Part shown: positions 51,914 through 63,268 of the stretch, in pieces
Layout of the letters: every line of letters begins with the position of its first letter
How positions within the stretch are numbered: position 1 is the first letter of the stretch
Source: Isoperla grammatica
Taxonomy: Eukaryota; Arthropoda; Insecta; Plecoptera; Perlodidae
Assembly (NCBI GenBank): GCA_945910005.1
Contig: CAMDTW010000312.1
Coordinates: 1 to 64,000 of the forward strand
DNA: 64,000 nt
Direction: 5' to 3'
The notes under the pieces: generated by a model
The model's input: the letters and a program-made list of their open reading frames with translations, nothing else
Told to the model about the DNA's origin: nothing
Database searches by the model: none
Translations under genes and position numbers: made by a program

Positions 51914-54883
51914 ATGGAGCTCAGAACGCTGAATTTCCTGCAGACAAACGCCAACAGATGCTGGGGCGCTATGGACCTCCTGCTGGCCACGGTGCAGCAG
52001 TGGAACATAGACGTTGCAGTAGTCTGCGAGCCCAACATCAGGTTCTGTAAGAATAAATGGTCGCTCGACACCTGTCAGACGGTGGCGGTGAGAACATTTG
52101 GCGGGCGGGTACACCCGACTCGGACGGGCAGAGGGAATGGGTATGTTTGGCTCGAGACGAGCGAGTGCCTGGTCATCGGCGCTTATTTCTCGCCAAACGG
52201 GAATGCCCAACACCTGGAAATGCTCCTGCACGAGATAGGAAGAGCGGCCCGGGACGCCAAGGAGCCAGTCGTCTTGGCAGGGGACTTGAATGCAAAGTCT
52301 CCTCTTTGGGGTTCTCGGGACGAAAACGAGCGGGGTACAATCCTTGCCGAATGGTTGATGGGCAGCGGGATGTCGATCGCTAACGTGGGGGACAACCCAA
52401 CCTTTGAAAGAGGCGGCAGTTCCTCCGTGATCGACATCACGCTAGTGTCGCAAGGCACCACCGACAGGCTGATTGGGTGGAGGGTTCGCACGGAAATCGA
52501 GAACCTGAGTGACCACCACTACATCACGTTCGGCCTCACCGCACCCGACAGAAGACAGGATCACACGGCTGAACACCGCAGGAGATCCTGGAAGATCGAT
52601 GATGAAGCCCTCGAGGCGATGGCAGTAGAGATGGCCAGGGCAAACTTCGACGGGTCAACGGATAATCCGGGGAGGTGCGTCAGGGAAATCCAGGCGATCC
52701 TGAACAGGAACTGCGTGTCACGAAGGCCCAACTCGAAGAGGAGGCCCGTCCACTGGTGGTGTGAAGAGATCGCGACATGCCGGAAAACTTGTCTCCGGGA
52801 GAGGAGAAGGTTTACTAGGGCAAGCGGAAGAAGGAACACGGATACCGGGGGCGTTCGCCAAGCGAGAAACAGGTATAAGGTGGCCAAAAAGGCACTTAAG
52901 AGGGCAATCCACATAGCTCAGAGAGGAAAGTGGAATGAACTCTTGGAGTCAGTTAATAAGGATCCCTGGGGTATGGCCTACAAAGTCGTCACAGGGAAGC
53001 TCCGGGAGAAGGTGGCGAGCCCCGACGCGGCGGAAAGACTCCGGGTTGCTCAGTCTCTGTTCCCGACCCAACCCGCCATTTCGTGGGTCCGGGAGGAGGA
53101 GACTGGGGAGGTTCAGCCGTTCTCAGAGGCTGAAATCTTGGCTGCGGCAGACCGTATTAAGATCGGGAAGGCCCCTGGACCAGATGGGATTCCCCCGGTC
53201 GTGGTCAGGCTGTTTCTGCGGGTGCAGACGAAGGCCGCGGCGGCTTTAATGAGCGGCCTCCTCCGGAAGGGAGTTTTTCCAGCCGAATGGAAGAAAGCCT
53301 CTTTGGTTCTTATCCCTAAGCCAAAGAAGGCGGAAGCCGACGCCCTAACATATAGACCTATATGCCTCCTCGACGTCTTGGGGAAGGTCTACGAGAGGCT
53401 AGTCCTCCGTAGACTGGAACATGATCTAGAGGACGGAGAATGACTCGTCGAGGACCAGTACGGCTTCCGGAAAGGCCGATCCACGGTGGACGCGGTCCGC
53501 CGGGTCATCCACCTGGCCACCAGGGAGGAGGCAAGAGGCACATACAGACAAGGAAAGCCAGTGAGTGCCCTGATCGCCTTCGACGTACAGAACGCGTTCA
53601 ACTCTGCGCCATGGCCCGGCATCATGTCGGCCCTAGCTCGAAAGGGTATAAGCCCATACATTGTCAACATCGTGAAGAGCTACCTCTCGAACAGGACACT
53701 GGAAGTCAGCCCGGGCGTCTACCATGAGGTGACCTGCGGGGTGCCGCAGGGCTCCATTCTGGGGCCTACGCTGTGGAACTGCTTCTACGACAAGATGCTG
53801 AGGTGCCGCATCCCACACGTGAAATTGGTGGGTTATGCGGATGATCTCATCGCAGTCATCACGGGAACAAGCAAGACCACTCTGGAAGAGAACGGTAGTC
53901 GGGCCCTGGAAGTCATCGTTGGAGAGGCGACGCACATGGGCATAACCATCGCAGCACACAAGACGGTGGCGATCATCGCACGTGGCAGGAGAACGGTCAC
54001 GGAGGCTACGTTCCGAGCCGGGGGGATGACGATCACCACCAAGGAGATGATGGATTACCTGGGTGTGACCCTGAACAGGAACCTGTCAATGGAGTCTCAC
54101 GTGGACCGGGCCTCTGGGAAGGCCGCCCGGGCCATGAGGAAACTCATGAGCCTGATGCCCAACAAGAGGGGCCCGGCACAGAGGACTCGACGGATTCTCG
54201 CCTCTGCGGTGTACTCCGTCGTATTGTACGCTTGCCCTGTGTGGGAGACCGCGGTCCGACACGCCCACCATCGAGCTAAGGTCGAGAAAGTGCAGAGGGT
54301 GATCAACATCAGAGTCACCCAGGCATACATAACAGCGTCTTCAAACGCCCTGTGCGTCGTCGCGGGATATTCCCCGGTGGCCCTCATGATCGAGAGCCGC
54401 TGTAGGGTGTACCATGAGGGGGCACAGAGGAGAAAGGACATCGAAAGGGAGATCCTGGACCAATGGCAGGAAAGATGGGACCACTCCACGACGGGAAACT
54501 GGACAAGGAGACTTATCCCTAACATCCGGGGGTGGCTGGAAAGGAGGGCCGGGGAGACGGAGTACTTCCTGACCCAGTTCCTGATCGGCCACGGAAACTT
54601 CCAGACCTATCTCGTTCGGATAGGAAAGGAGGACGACGTCTCCTGCAGACACTGCGGGGGAGTGGACGACCCCGGGCATGCGGTACTTGAGTGCCCCCGG
54701 TGGGAAGACCTACGGAAGGAGACAGAGAGAGCCGTAGGCAAGAGCTTAACACCCGACTCAGTTGTCGCATTGATGACTGAGTCAGAAGAAGGTTGGAGCA
54801 GCATCCACTCCCTCGTCAGAACCGTCTTGTCGGAGAAAGAAGAGGCAGATCGTCAGAACCAAAACGGAAGACGAAACCCTTAA
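51914..54883 (+). CDS. R1-clade LINE ORF2: endonuclease and reverse transcriptase, one TGA
   Basis: 989 codons in one frame, with a single in-frame TGA at 53441. Endonuclease: NFLQTNANRCWGAMDLLLAT, VVCEPN, VLAGDLNAKSPLWGSRDENE and SDHHYITF. Reverse transcriptase: GKAPGPDGIPPVVV, YRPICLLDVLGKVYERLV, DQYGFRKGRSTVDAVR, IAFDVQNAFNSAPW, GVPQGSILGPTLWN and GYADDLIAVI. C-terminal zinc motif: CRHCGGVDDPGHAVLEC. The NANR start and the CCHC ending identify the R1 clade. The TGA falls just before DQYGFR, where a sense codon is expected, so it is probably a recent point mutation in an otherwise intact gene. Confidence 0.8.
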
Positions 54884-55469
54884 GAGAAAGACCAAGAAGG
54901 CCCAGCGCGACGCCGAAAGGGCTAGCGCGTGGAGGGCCAGAAAAAAGGAGAAAGAAGAGCAGGCGGCTGGTCCTTCAACCAGTGACATGTCCTCGACCAC
55001 CTGGACGAGGAGGCTGTGGGTCAGGGGATCGACACTCTTCAAGAAGAAGAAAGCCAAAGAAGATCAAGGCACATCCCCGGAAGACCAAGCCTCGGAAGAG
55101 GAGAAGGCCCCTACTCTGGACCCGGCAACAACTTACAAGGGACTGGAGGAGTCCTGCAGATTGGCCCGCATCGAGGAGGTGGGCAACTTGACGACGGCCC
55201 TGCGCCACGTGGTTAGGCTCAGGCACAACAAAGGGGACACAATATGCTTCCCGGTGCCAGAGGCGGTTGACAGGATGCAGCTACGGTGTGCGAACCTGCC
55301 AACCGATCCTAAAGAACTTCTGACACTGGTGGAAAAAGCCTTCAAGCGTAGAGGGGAGACGCTGGACCTAGACTCCGTCTACAGAGACTTCGTGAGGGCG
55401 CACGGCCGTCTTGCGATGGATGCCGCACAATCATTCCCTGCATGTTACTACCAGACCCGGCGCCCTTGA
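54780..55469 (+). CDS. Possible third ORF of the R1-clade LINE
   Basis: An open frame overlaps the end of ORF2 and continues to a stop at 55467-55469. The first ATG is at 54987, which gives 160 residues. The region before it is strongly basic (RKTKKAQRDAERASAWRARK). The later part looks folded: YKGLEESCRLARIEEVGNL, HNKGDTICFPVPEAVDRMQL, PKELLTLVEKAFKRRGETLD and FPACYYQTRRP. No known domain recognised. It could be a separate protein, or an ORF2 extension displaced by a frame shift near 54870. R1 elements usually have two ORFs. Confidence 0.4.
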   Translation, partial: SQKKVGAASTPSSEPSCRRKKRQIVRTKTEDETLKRKTKKAQRDAERASAWRARKKEKEEQAAGPSTSDMSSTTWTRRLWVRGSTLFKKKKAKEDQGTSPEDQASEEEKAPTLDPATTYKGLEESCRLARIEEVGNLTTALRHVVRLRHNKGDTICFPVPEAVDRMQLRCANLPTDPKELLTLVEKAFKRRGETLDLDSVYRDFVRAHGRLAMDAAQSFPACYYQTRRP

Positions 55470-55495
55470 TAGGGCACCGGTACTGTTTTAGACCG

Positions 55496-55540
55496 CCCCG
55501 CCTTTGAAGTAATGTCTAAACGACGGTTCCGAAGGCGGGG
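55496..55540 (+). other. 3' UTR stem-loop of the R1-clade LINE
   Basis: CCCCGCCTT (55496-55504) pairs perfectly with AAGGCGGGG (55532-55540) around a 27-nt loop. It may be the structure the reverse transcriptase recognises (inference). Confidence 0.5.
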
Positions 55541-55656
55541 TACGACCAGATGGAGTTTAGTGGGTATTTCGGTATCCGATGAGTCCCACACTACTGCTTG
55601 AAAGTGCTCGTAAATGAGTTCTCCATCTATATATATATAAAAAAAAAAAAAAAAAA

Positions 55657-56269
55657 GTGTTGGGCAGGGCTACGGCTCGATCACATGCGTTACTAGTCCA
55701 CACACAGGTGCTAACATCTTTACGATATATGGCACTAGCTAGCTTCCAAAATGTTTTGGGGAACGTGGCTGGGATAAGCTAGTCTAGCTGCAGCCGTGTC
55801 CTCAAAACATCTTGTGAAGCTATGGTCGCAATTCCTCCATCGCAGTTTTAGATACCCGCTGGCCGACGCTAGCAAAATTGCCAGTATTTAGGCAGGTAAG
55901 GAAAGAGAAGACTCAATTACATAATATAAAAATCTCTAATCTACGCTAAAGATATGTTCTAGATGTAGGCCTACATGCTTGGTCTAGGTTGGCTCTAGGC
56001 CTAAGCCTAAAACTAGACTAGGGCTCAAGGCCTATAATAGGTAACGGGCCTAGGTGTCGGCCTAGGCCTACAACGGCTTCATAACGTTATTGGGTTTATC
56101 GACGGCACCCATACATCGGTGAAAGCCCCAAATGAGGACGAACCGTAATAGAAATGGAAAACATTCAATCAATGTTCAGGCAATTTGCGACGCCCAGTTG
56201 CGGATTGTAAATGTAATTGTTCAATAGTCTGGCAGCACACATGATAGTTTCTCTGGCAGCAAAGCCTTA
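55657..56269. other. Non-coding spacer with AGGCCTA motifs
   Basis: Between 55960 and 56080 AGGCCTA-type palindromes are dense. No gene recognised. Confidence 0.4.
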
Positions 56270-56432
56270 TTAACCCCTATCCTGTTATGGACGTATCTCT
56301 TCCGTCCAAGCGCGCCGCGCTGAGTGTGTTATGATTGATTGATATTTGGGCTTAACGTCTCATATTTTTGCTACGAGGCTAATCGAGACAATGAGTGGGT
56401 GATAGATGAAGATGCACGGAAGAGATACGTCC
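56270..56432. mobile_element. Candidate piggyBac left end with subterminal inverted repeat
   Basis: TTAACCC at 56270 fits a piggyBac target and start. GGACGTATCTCTTCCG at 56289-56304 is repeated inverted as CGGAAGAGATACGTCC near 56417-56432. A truncated SINE (about 56332-56414) has split this hairpin. The right end was not identified. Confidence 0.4.
56332..56414 (-). mobile_element. SINE-like retroposon, type A, strongly 5'-truncated
   Basis: Only ~80 bp of the tail side (GGGCTTAACGTCTCATATTT through GATAGATGAAGATG). It lies inside the piggyBac subterminal hairpin. Confidence 0.7.
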
Positions 56433-56606
56433 GATAGATGTTACTTTTATTACCGACGGAACTATTAAATAGTTGAAAATATTGTATGCTAGATAGCACC
56501 AGCGGGTTTTTCTTTTCTAATGCGTGATATTTGAAGCTTCTGTTGACGAAAGTAGAAGTTATCGTAATATGACGCGTCTTCCGTGTTGTGTTTCTGGACT
56601 ATCAAG

Positions 56607-56657
56607 ATTGATTGATTAATGGGGCTTAACGTCTCATATTTATGCAACGATGGCTAA
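56607..56657 (-). mobile_element. SINE-like retroposon, type B, 51-bp 5'-truncated copy
   Basis: Only the 3' tail and the first ~35 bp next to it are present. It is flanked by the perfect 13-bp duplication CTGGACTATCAAG (56594-56606 and 56658-56670). It shows that the (AATC)n end is where reverse transcription starts. Confidence 0.88.
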
Positions 56658-58035
56658 CTGGACTATCAAGTTTCACGGGATCGATTTCAGTGTTTTTGTT
56701 TGTTTTACGCAACTGAAATGAATGAATCAGCCATCCGAGAATACGTTTTGGATATCCTCAGTGATTTAGAGGAGAGTTAGGATGACGATTATCTATTCGG
56801 AGAAGACACCTATCATTCCGACGACGAAGACTCGAATCGTGGGCGTAAGGTAGGAGGACTAGGCTTAGGACTAAGGCTAGGCGCGGAAGGCGTTGGTGGC
56901 AATGTTATGGAAGTGACTGAAGGGATTGTAGGCATAGATGGTGTTATTGAGAATGTGGATTTAGGCCTACCTCTCGTTATTGAGATACTCAAAGGAGCCC
57001 CAGGCCCCAGCTATGATTATGAGGAGATGGATGAAGGAGGCCTAAGCCAAGAGGATTATGGACTAGTGCCAGGCATAAGCGATTTCCAAGCTGATCTAAG
57101 CTTAGACCTAGGTGTAGATTCTGACCTGTCGGTGTCAGATGATGACGTTCCACTAGCAATTAGGCTAGGCCTACCTAGGCCTACGGTAGCAAGCCAATCT
57201 CAGATCAGGCTTAGGCCTAGGCTTGTGCCTATTGCAGTACAAGGAATAAAGTGGAAAAGGCCTACAGTACGTCAAGCCTATCCACTAAAACATGCTTTCC
57301 AGGACGATGATTTTGGTGTTCAACCTGGCACAGGCATAGATGAACAGTCGTCAGCAGCTGGTATTTTTAAGTTTTTTTTTCAATGATGATATCATGGATC
57401 TAATTGTGCGTGAAACAAATGCTTACCAAATCAAAGTTTTTGAGGACATGTTACGCAAGAATACTCTCTCAGCCAAGAGTCGCATCCATCAGTGGAAATG
57501 TCTAAGTAAAAACGAGCTTTACACTTTCTTAGCTCTAATTATGTTGATGGGCATAGACCATAAGCCGACCATTGCATCTTATTGGTCAACAGACCCGAAG
57601 CGGGAAACACCATTCTTCGCTAAATGCATGTCCGTGAATCGTTTTATGAATATCATGACCTACCTTCATTTCACCGACAGTGAGATAGGCATGAATGGCG
57701 GTGACAAGGCCACGAAAATCCGCCCTGTACTAGACCATCTGGGGCCTGATTCCAGTACATTTGCAAACTTAACCCCGGTGTTAGTGAATAGCCAATCATG
57801 AGTCAGCAATTGAGACGCCGATCGAAGGAAGACATTGTTGAAAAAACGAGACAAAATAAAAACAATAACAAACAAACACATTCCAATAACCTCAAAACGT
57901 CCACAAAACACTCAATAAAACTACTTATTTACAGATCTAGGTTGTACATAATGCACTATAAATACACAAAATTATTTAGTTACTTCATTAAGCACATAAA
58001 GTAACGTATTCATGTAGGTGGATATCCCAATTAAA

Positions 58036-58334
58036 TGATTGATATTTGGGCTTAACGTCTCATATTTTTGCAACGAGGCTAATCGCGACAATGAGTGGGT
58101 GATATATGAAGATGAAATATGGGGCTGTTTGGAGGAAAGGGGCAAGTAGGAGGGAGCGTGAGGAAAGAGGAAAGGGGATTGGGGTGTGGACTGCACTTCG
58201 TCTGACTTCTCCTCCTCGACCAGTCCGGCAAGGGTGGCCCTACCAGAAGCATACGCTTCCGCCGGCATAGCTCTCGGGATCAACAAAGCACGCAAACCTG
58301 CCCACCACGATAAGGTAGCAGTCCTTGAGCAGGG
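58036..58334 (-). mobile_element. SINE-like retroposon, type A, inside the MITE
   Basis: It is flanked by the 12-bp duplication ATCCCAATTAAA (58024-58035 and 58335-58346). The other MITE copy has the uninterrupted site at about 20240-20265, so both ends of the insertion are defined. Confidence 0.9.
58188..58333 (-). ncRNA. HDV-like ribozyme candidate
   Basis: 146 nt. P1 is CCTGCTC with GGGCAGG (one G-U pair). P2 and CGAAGU are intact. Confidence 0.5.
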
Positions 58335-59629
58335 ATCCCAATTAAAGAATTGAAATGTGACATTTGTGAAACTACACACACGGGTATTGACAAAATGGCG
58401 GCATTTCAAAGTATTGTTGAGATAACTCTTCTTAACCCTACTATCAGACAGGGTCACATTTGCCTCCGAATTATGCAGGGAAGCCTGTGTAGGAGTTAAC
58501 CCCGGGCTCAATTTAACATGGGGTTAGCGAGAGTTAAGGAGAGTTAAAAAAAATGTACAGGAATGAGGCCCCTGGCTGGTCGTTTCAAGCAGGCCTACCG
58601 ACCAGGACGAGAAGTCGTCATAGATGTAAGCCTCATGCTGTTCAAGTGTAGACTTGGATGGAAGCAATATATTCCCCAAACGCGGTCGCGATTTGGCCTA
58701 AAAACTTTTGATTTGTGTGAAGCTGTCACTGGATATGTGTAAAATTCCATCTTGTACACAGGCAAAGACGCCGCATATGACGAAGAGCACACGAAAGTGT
58801 TTGGTCTATCGGGGTCAGTTGTTTTGAGGCTCATGTCCGACCTGTTGAACACTGGTCGAACATTAGTTGTTGACAACTGGTATTCGTCTCCTCGCTTGTT
58901 TGTTGAGCTTTACCGTCAGCAGACAAACAGTTGCGGTACGGTTCGGTTGAACCGCAAAGAGATGCCGAAGGACATTGACGTAAAAGGAATCAAGAAGGGC
59001 GCAATGGAGGTCCGTTACAGTGACGAGCCCAAGATTTCTGCGTTAGTGTGGAAAGATAAGCGTCCGGTCTCTATGCTGTAAAGCTTTAACACGCCACAAC
59101 TGGTTGAAAGTGGCAAGATTGATCGGGAATCGGGGGCGCCTATTATCAAGCCAAACGTAGTTATCAACTACAATCAACACATGGGCGGCGTTGATCTAGT
59201 TGATCAAGTAACGGAAGCATACCCATCCATGCGAAAAACGATCAAGTGGTATACATTTTTTTTACACCAAATGGACATTTCGCTCTACAATTCCCTTGTG
59301 ATTAGGCGCTGCCTTTACCCAGAGAAAATCGGCTATTTGGAGTTCAGAGAAACTGTAGCCGCTGAACTACTGGAGATGCATCATGTCCCATCTGCACGAC
59401 ACAAGGGAGGAAGGAGGTCAACTGAGCCGGCCCCACTTTGCTTACAAGGACGACATTTCGTTGAGATGATCCCTCCTACTGCTAACAAACAGTTCCCATC
59501 GCGGAGATGTGTCGTGTGTAAAAAGCACGGCAATAGGAAGGAGACGAGATACATGTGCCCCGACTGTTGGGCGGAACCCCTGTGTCTCATTCCGTGTTAC
59601 AAAGTGTACCATACTGTAAAAGACTTCTA

Positions 59630-60313
59630 GTCATCTACATCAGCTTACCATAAATGCTTCACATTTTCTTTCACATTTTCAAACTTTTCACATTTTCGTC
59701 TTTTCACTTGAACAGTCTTTTACGCTTGAACTCTGGTGGTTTAGCCTTTCCACGTTAAAATAAAATACCCCATTTATGGTTGATTCCTTGGCGCTGGTTA
59801 TGGGGCTTTTCACTAAATATCAACCACAATGTATTGTAGGCCTAGATGTGTGTACAAAAAAAAATCAATATGTATTCATAACTGCATAAATAAATACATA
59901 GCTTTTTAGCATGTTACTTTATGAAAAAAAAATTAAAAAAACTTTTTTCATGGAAATTTTATTTCCAATATATCATCACCCTTGATATTTTTTATTTGGG
60001 GGTGAAATAACAAAGTTGCTCTATTTGGTAGTGAATTTTCCAAGATGGCCGCCAATTTTGAATTTTCCAAGGACCCAAACTTTAATTTTTTAGTACTTTG
60101 TAGGCCTGCTGCTATTGTGATCAGGCACATCCCATATGAATATGTATTGTTATATACTTCTCTTTCCATATACCGGATGGGCTATGCTAATTCACTAATA
60201 CTTCTAGCTCTTGTATACTGGTGGTATCATGTGCTGCTTGTTATTTGACACAAGCCTCAGGATATCCGTTGGAGGCCCACCTTCCAACCCCTGTACAAAA
60301 CCCGGATCCTGGC
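59630..60313. other. 3' flank of the piggyBac gene
   Basis: AT-rich with several A- and T-runs. No gene recognised, and no convincing piggyBac right end. Confidence 0.4.
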
Positions 60314-61714
60314 GCCGTAACCTTAGAGCATGTATAGTTGGGTAGAGGACGCAAGCCAATGCACGCGGCCGCCGTTCGACGGCACCAACATTGGATCGAG
60401 ACAAACCACGTGACTTGGGGCAAGGTCGCGCGGCAATTCAAAGAGTTTTCGCACAGAGATGTACCTATCATCGGCGGGGTCGTTCGTTTTGATCTAAAAC
60501 TCCGTTTTTCTTCAGTCATGTTTTACTTTTGAATTTCCCCCACCCTCACCCCATTCAGAAATACTCCTAACCGGACCACATGTTGGAATTTCAAGGGTTA
60601 AATTGCTTTAATTGAAGTTAAAAGACTGGCAGAAAGGAAGAGTGAACGAAGAGGTATTTCAAACGATTGATAATATGACAACACATAATAAGTATATAAA
60701 TAGATTTATTTTTTATATAAAGTATATAAATAATAGCGAATGAGAGAGAGGGAGAAGTGCTACACTTTACAAATACAAACACATCATTTCAAGTATCAAA
60801 ATTTTGTATTTGTTAAACAATGAACAAGATACACAATGAGGTCAATGAAGTGCAACCTTTTTGCAGGTTATTGATTAATGATTAGATAATACAGTACCAG
60901 ATAATTATCATCAAAACAGAAAATAATGTCACGCTGCACACTATTGGGCATTTACCAAGGGCAGTAATGTTATCAAGTTTTCAAGTTTTTGCAACAGGAT
61001 GGGGAACGTGTTTGCCACCCCTTGGATAGGGAACTTGCAACTGACGTCACAGCCGAACTACAACAATATAACAAAGAATCGAACATACATTCAAATATTA
61101 AAATTGAAGCAGGAGGCCTAGCGCGTTTTAGTTTTTGTTCTGTTATAATAAATATAATTTATTATTCTATGTAGTAGAGTATAGGCCTACATCCATATAT
61201 TATAGTATAGACCTAGTATAACATAAGAGTAGTAGACCTAAGTAGTATTTGTATTGTAAAATAATATTAGTTTATCTAGGTGTAACTTACTAAGTAATTA
61301 TAATTATGACATGTTCCATTCATCCGTGATGTACAGTCGGAACTCGACTTAAACTGATAATAAACTAATGATAAACTGATGGACAAACAACGAGCTGTCA
61401 AAATAATAAAATTGGAACATTATGAAGAAAACGAGGTATGGCGATAGTAACTGCTCACCAGTTAAAACGTTTAGTGATGGGCAACCAAGTTGTGAAAGTT
61501 TTGTATGTTTCTTGTTTGTTTTGAGGATTTGTTTTCAAAATCAGAATATGTTATTGTTTGACAGCTTGTTGTTTGTCCATCGATTCATTTAATTTGTTTA
61601 ATTGTTGTAAAGCAAGCTTGCAAGAAGCTTATACAATATACATGCCATTGTATACACTACCCTAGGCTTAATCAGTACCCAGTATTTACATATTACACAA
61701 TAGCTATCTATACA

Positions 61715-61753
61715 ATACACACACACACACATATATATATACACATACATACA

Positions 61754-61787
<34 letters not shown>

Positions 61788-61829
61788 CATACATACATAC
61801 ATACATACATACATACATACATACATACA

Positions 61830-61861
<32 letters not shown>

Positions 61862-61957
61862 CATACATACATACATACATGCATACATACATGCATACAT
61901 ACATACATACATACATACATACATACATACATACATACATACATACATACATACATA
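61715..61957. repeat. (CA)n and (TACA)n microsatellite
   Basis: A short (CA)n/(AT)n stretch, then about 215 bp of TACA repeats with a few ATAT and GCAT interruptions. The open frames across it are by-products. Confidence 0.95.
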
Positions 61958-61999
61958 AAGTGTAACAGGTATACTTGGAGAGGCCAAAATGGCTGAGTT

Positions 62000-62208
62000 A
62001 ATTGGAGCTCTGAACAAGATAAACATGTTCTAGTGAGGGTGAGGGAAAAGGTTCAGAAGGACGACAGCTCAACCGGAAAGTCTCAGTTTATTTATTTGTC
62101 TTCTCATATGTTTCTCAAAGCGACTTTTCTACTTTCTCTGGTTAGCGGTCGTCCTTCTGTACCTTTTCCCTCACTAGAACATGTTCATCTTGTGCTGAGT
62201 TCCAATTA
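62000..62208. mobile_element. Foldback MITE, possibly Tc1/mariner-type
   Basis: Inverted arms of ~60 bp (62001-62064 and 62148-62204) share GAACATGTTCTAGTGAGGG-type sequence and CAGAAGGACGAC. The ends read ATTGGA(G/A)CTC and sit next to TA on both sides. Its centre is non-coding. Confidence 0.6.
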
Positions 62209-62706
62209 CATACATACGTAGGTCTACATATAGATACAATTAATACAATATACATAATACAATACAAAAGTTGCCTTCTTGAATTATGTATTATATGTAA
62301 GTTAAATATTATTTACCTGCTTAGCCTATAGGCTAGGCTAGGGCCACGCGCCACGCCCAAGGTAGGCCTTGGCTCTTGGTCTATTTATATAGTTTAAATA
62401 TCATATATTGCGTTTAAAACACATATACGACTATTAGGAATACAATATATAGCAAATTATTCAATAAAACTTACCTGTGGAAGGTAACAGATCCTTCTTT
62501 AACGTAACATTCTTTACAACCAAACGCACAGCAAGTGTTTACCATTTGCAACGTTGCCCCAAGTCACGTGGTTTCGCGCTTTCGATGTTGGTCTCACCCG
62601 GAGTGACGTCATTCTTCCTCTACCCAACTATACATGCTCTAAGGCCGTAACACGCTACAATAACAGCCATATGTCCACTAGGAGCTGCAATGAGCGTTGT
62701 TTTGGA

Positions 62707-63067
62707 TGATTGATTGATTAATGGGATTAACATCTCAAATTTTTTCAACAATGGCTAAACGAGACGATGAGCGGGTGATAATGAAGATGAGAAAATTGAT
62801 GATGAAGAATAAAGCCACATCCGAATCAGATCCATGGTACGTCGCGTGGGTCGTCATACGGGAGTCCAGCAAGGGAGGGCAGGGCCAAGTGGGAGGACAA
62901 ATATTCAGGGGGACAGTGGGGGCATAAAGAACAGGATCTCCTTTTGTCGCCTCTTACGACTAGCACTCAGACTGGGCCTATTCTACCCCGGGCCGAGACG
63001 GGTCTCCTTTTGTCGCCTCTTACGACTAGCAGTCAGACTGGGCCTATTCTTCCCCGGCCCAGACGGG
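62707..63067 (-). mobile_element. SINE-like retroposon, type B, head duplicated
   Basis: The two head modules contain CGCCTCTTACGACTAGCA at about 62949 and 63015. In both, the usual GAGTCACTC is replaced by CTCAGAC or GTCAGAC. No clean target duplication was seen. Confidence 0.75.
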
Positions 63068-63268
63068 CCCTACGGAGGTTGAAAATCAGTCCGAATGAAC
63101 GGATTTTCATTGGTAAGTTTAACGGGGGTACCATCACCTCTCAAAATATCCGTTCGCAGCTCGCCAGTTGAGTGAATTAAGATAGGTTGCGAGAAAAGTT
63201 ATCTGATCTTAGAACAAGGCCCATGAAGTAAACCCCCGCAATGTTAACACAAACTGCTAAAACGTGAC

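Larger units (their letters stand above)
49646..55656 (+). mobile_element. R1-clade LINE, nearly intact
   Basis: It begins at or near a 20-nt C-run, has ORF1, ORF2 and a possible third ORF, a 3' UTR with a stem-loop, and ends with a short (TA)n and poly(A) at about 55637-55656. It is inserted into a piggyBac pseudogene. GC content and codon use are much higher than in the surroundings. Target duplications were not found. Confidence 0.75.
57742..58571. mobile_element. Harbinger-type MITE inside the piggyBac gene, carrying a SINE
   Basis: The terminal repeats GGGCCTGATTCCAGTACATT and (from the right) GGGCCTCATTCCTGTACATT are flanked by the 3-bp duplication CTG. The host frame resumes correctly after removing the MITE and one CTG. 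Without the nested SINE it is ~520 bp, like the copy at 19967-20484. Confidence 0.7.
56718..59629 (+). pseudogene. piggyBac transposase with Cys-rich C-terminus, broken
   Basis: The ATG at 56718 is followed by an acidic N-terminus (LDILSDLEES, then a TAG, then EDTYHSDDEDSN). The DDE_Tnp_1_7 core follows: FNDDIMDLIVRETNAY after a frame change in a T-run at 57370, KRETPFFAKCMSVNRFMNIM, and, after a MITE, REVVIDVSLMLFK with the first D (next residue E changed to V). TLVVDNWYSSPRLFVELY has the second D and HMGGVDLVDQVTEAYPSM the third. The C-terminus is a Cys-rich finger (RRCVVCKKHG, MCPDCW, CLIPC). Further stops lie near 58741 and 59079. The catalytic triad is still recognisable, but the gene cannot make a full protein. 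It is distinct from the piggyBac copies at 46.6-49.6 kb. Confidence 0.75.
60322..62643. mobile_element. Non-autonomous DNA transposon with 8-bp target duplication
   Basis: The ends are inverted repeats beginning CTTAGAGCATGTATAGTTGG. They are identical for 28 bp and then similar in patches to about 110 bp, including a shared CCACGTGACTTGGGGCAA. The 8-bp GCCGTAAC flanks both sides (60314-60321 and 62644-62651). An 8-bp duplication fits hAT, or P, superfamilies. No transposase is encoded. The inside holds a microsatellite and a smaller MITE. Confidence 0.7.

Noticed and set aside
60591..60601. GGGTTAA as the right end of the 56-59.6 kb piggyBac
   Set aside because: It lies inside the separate transposon at 60322-62643, whose ends are well defined.
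61598..62026. Open frames rich in M-Y-V-C on the minus strand
   Set aside because: They are translations of the TACA microsatellite.
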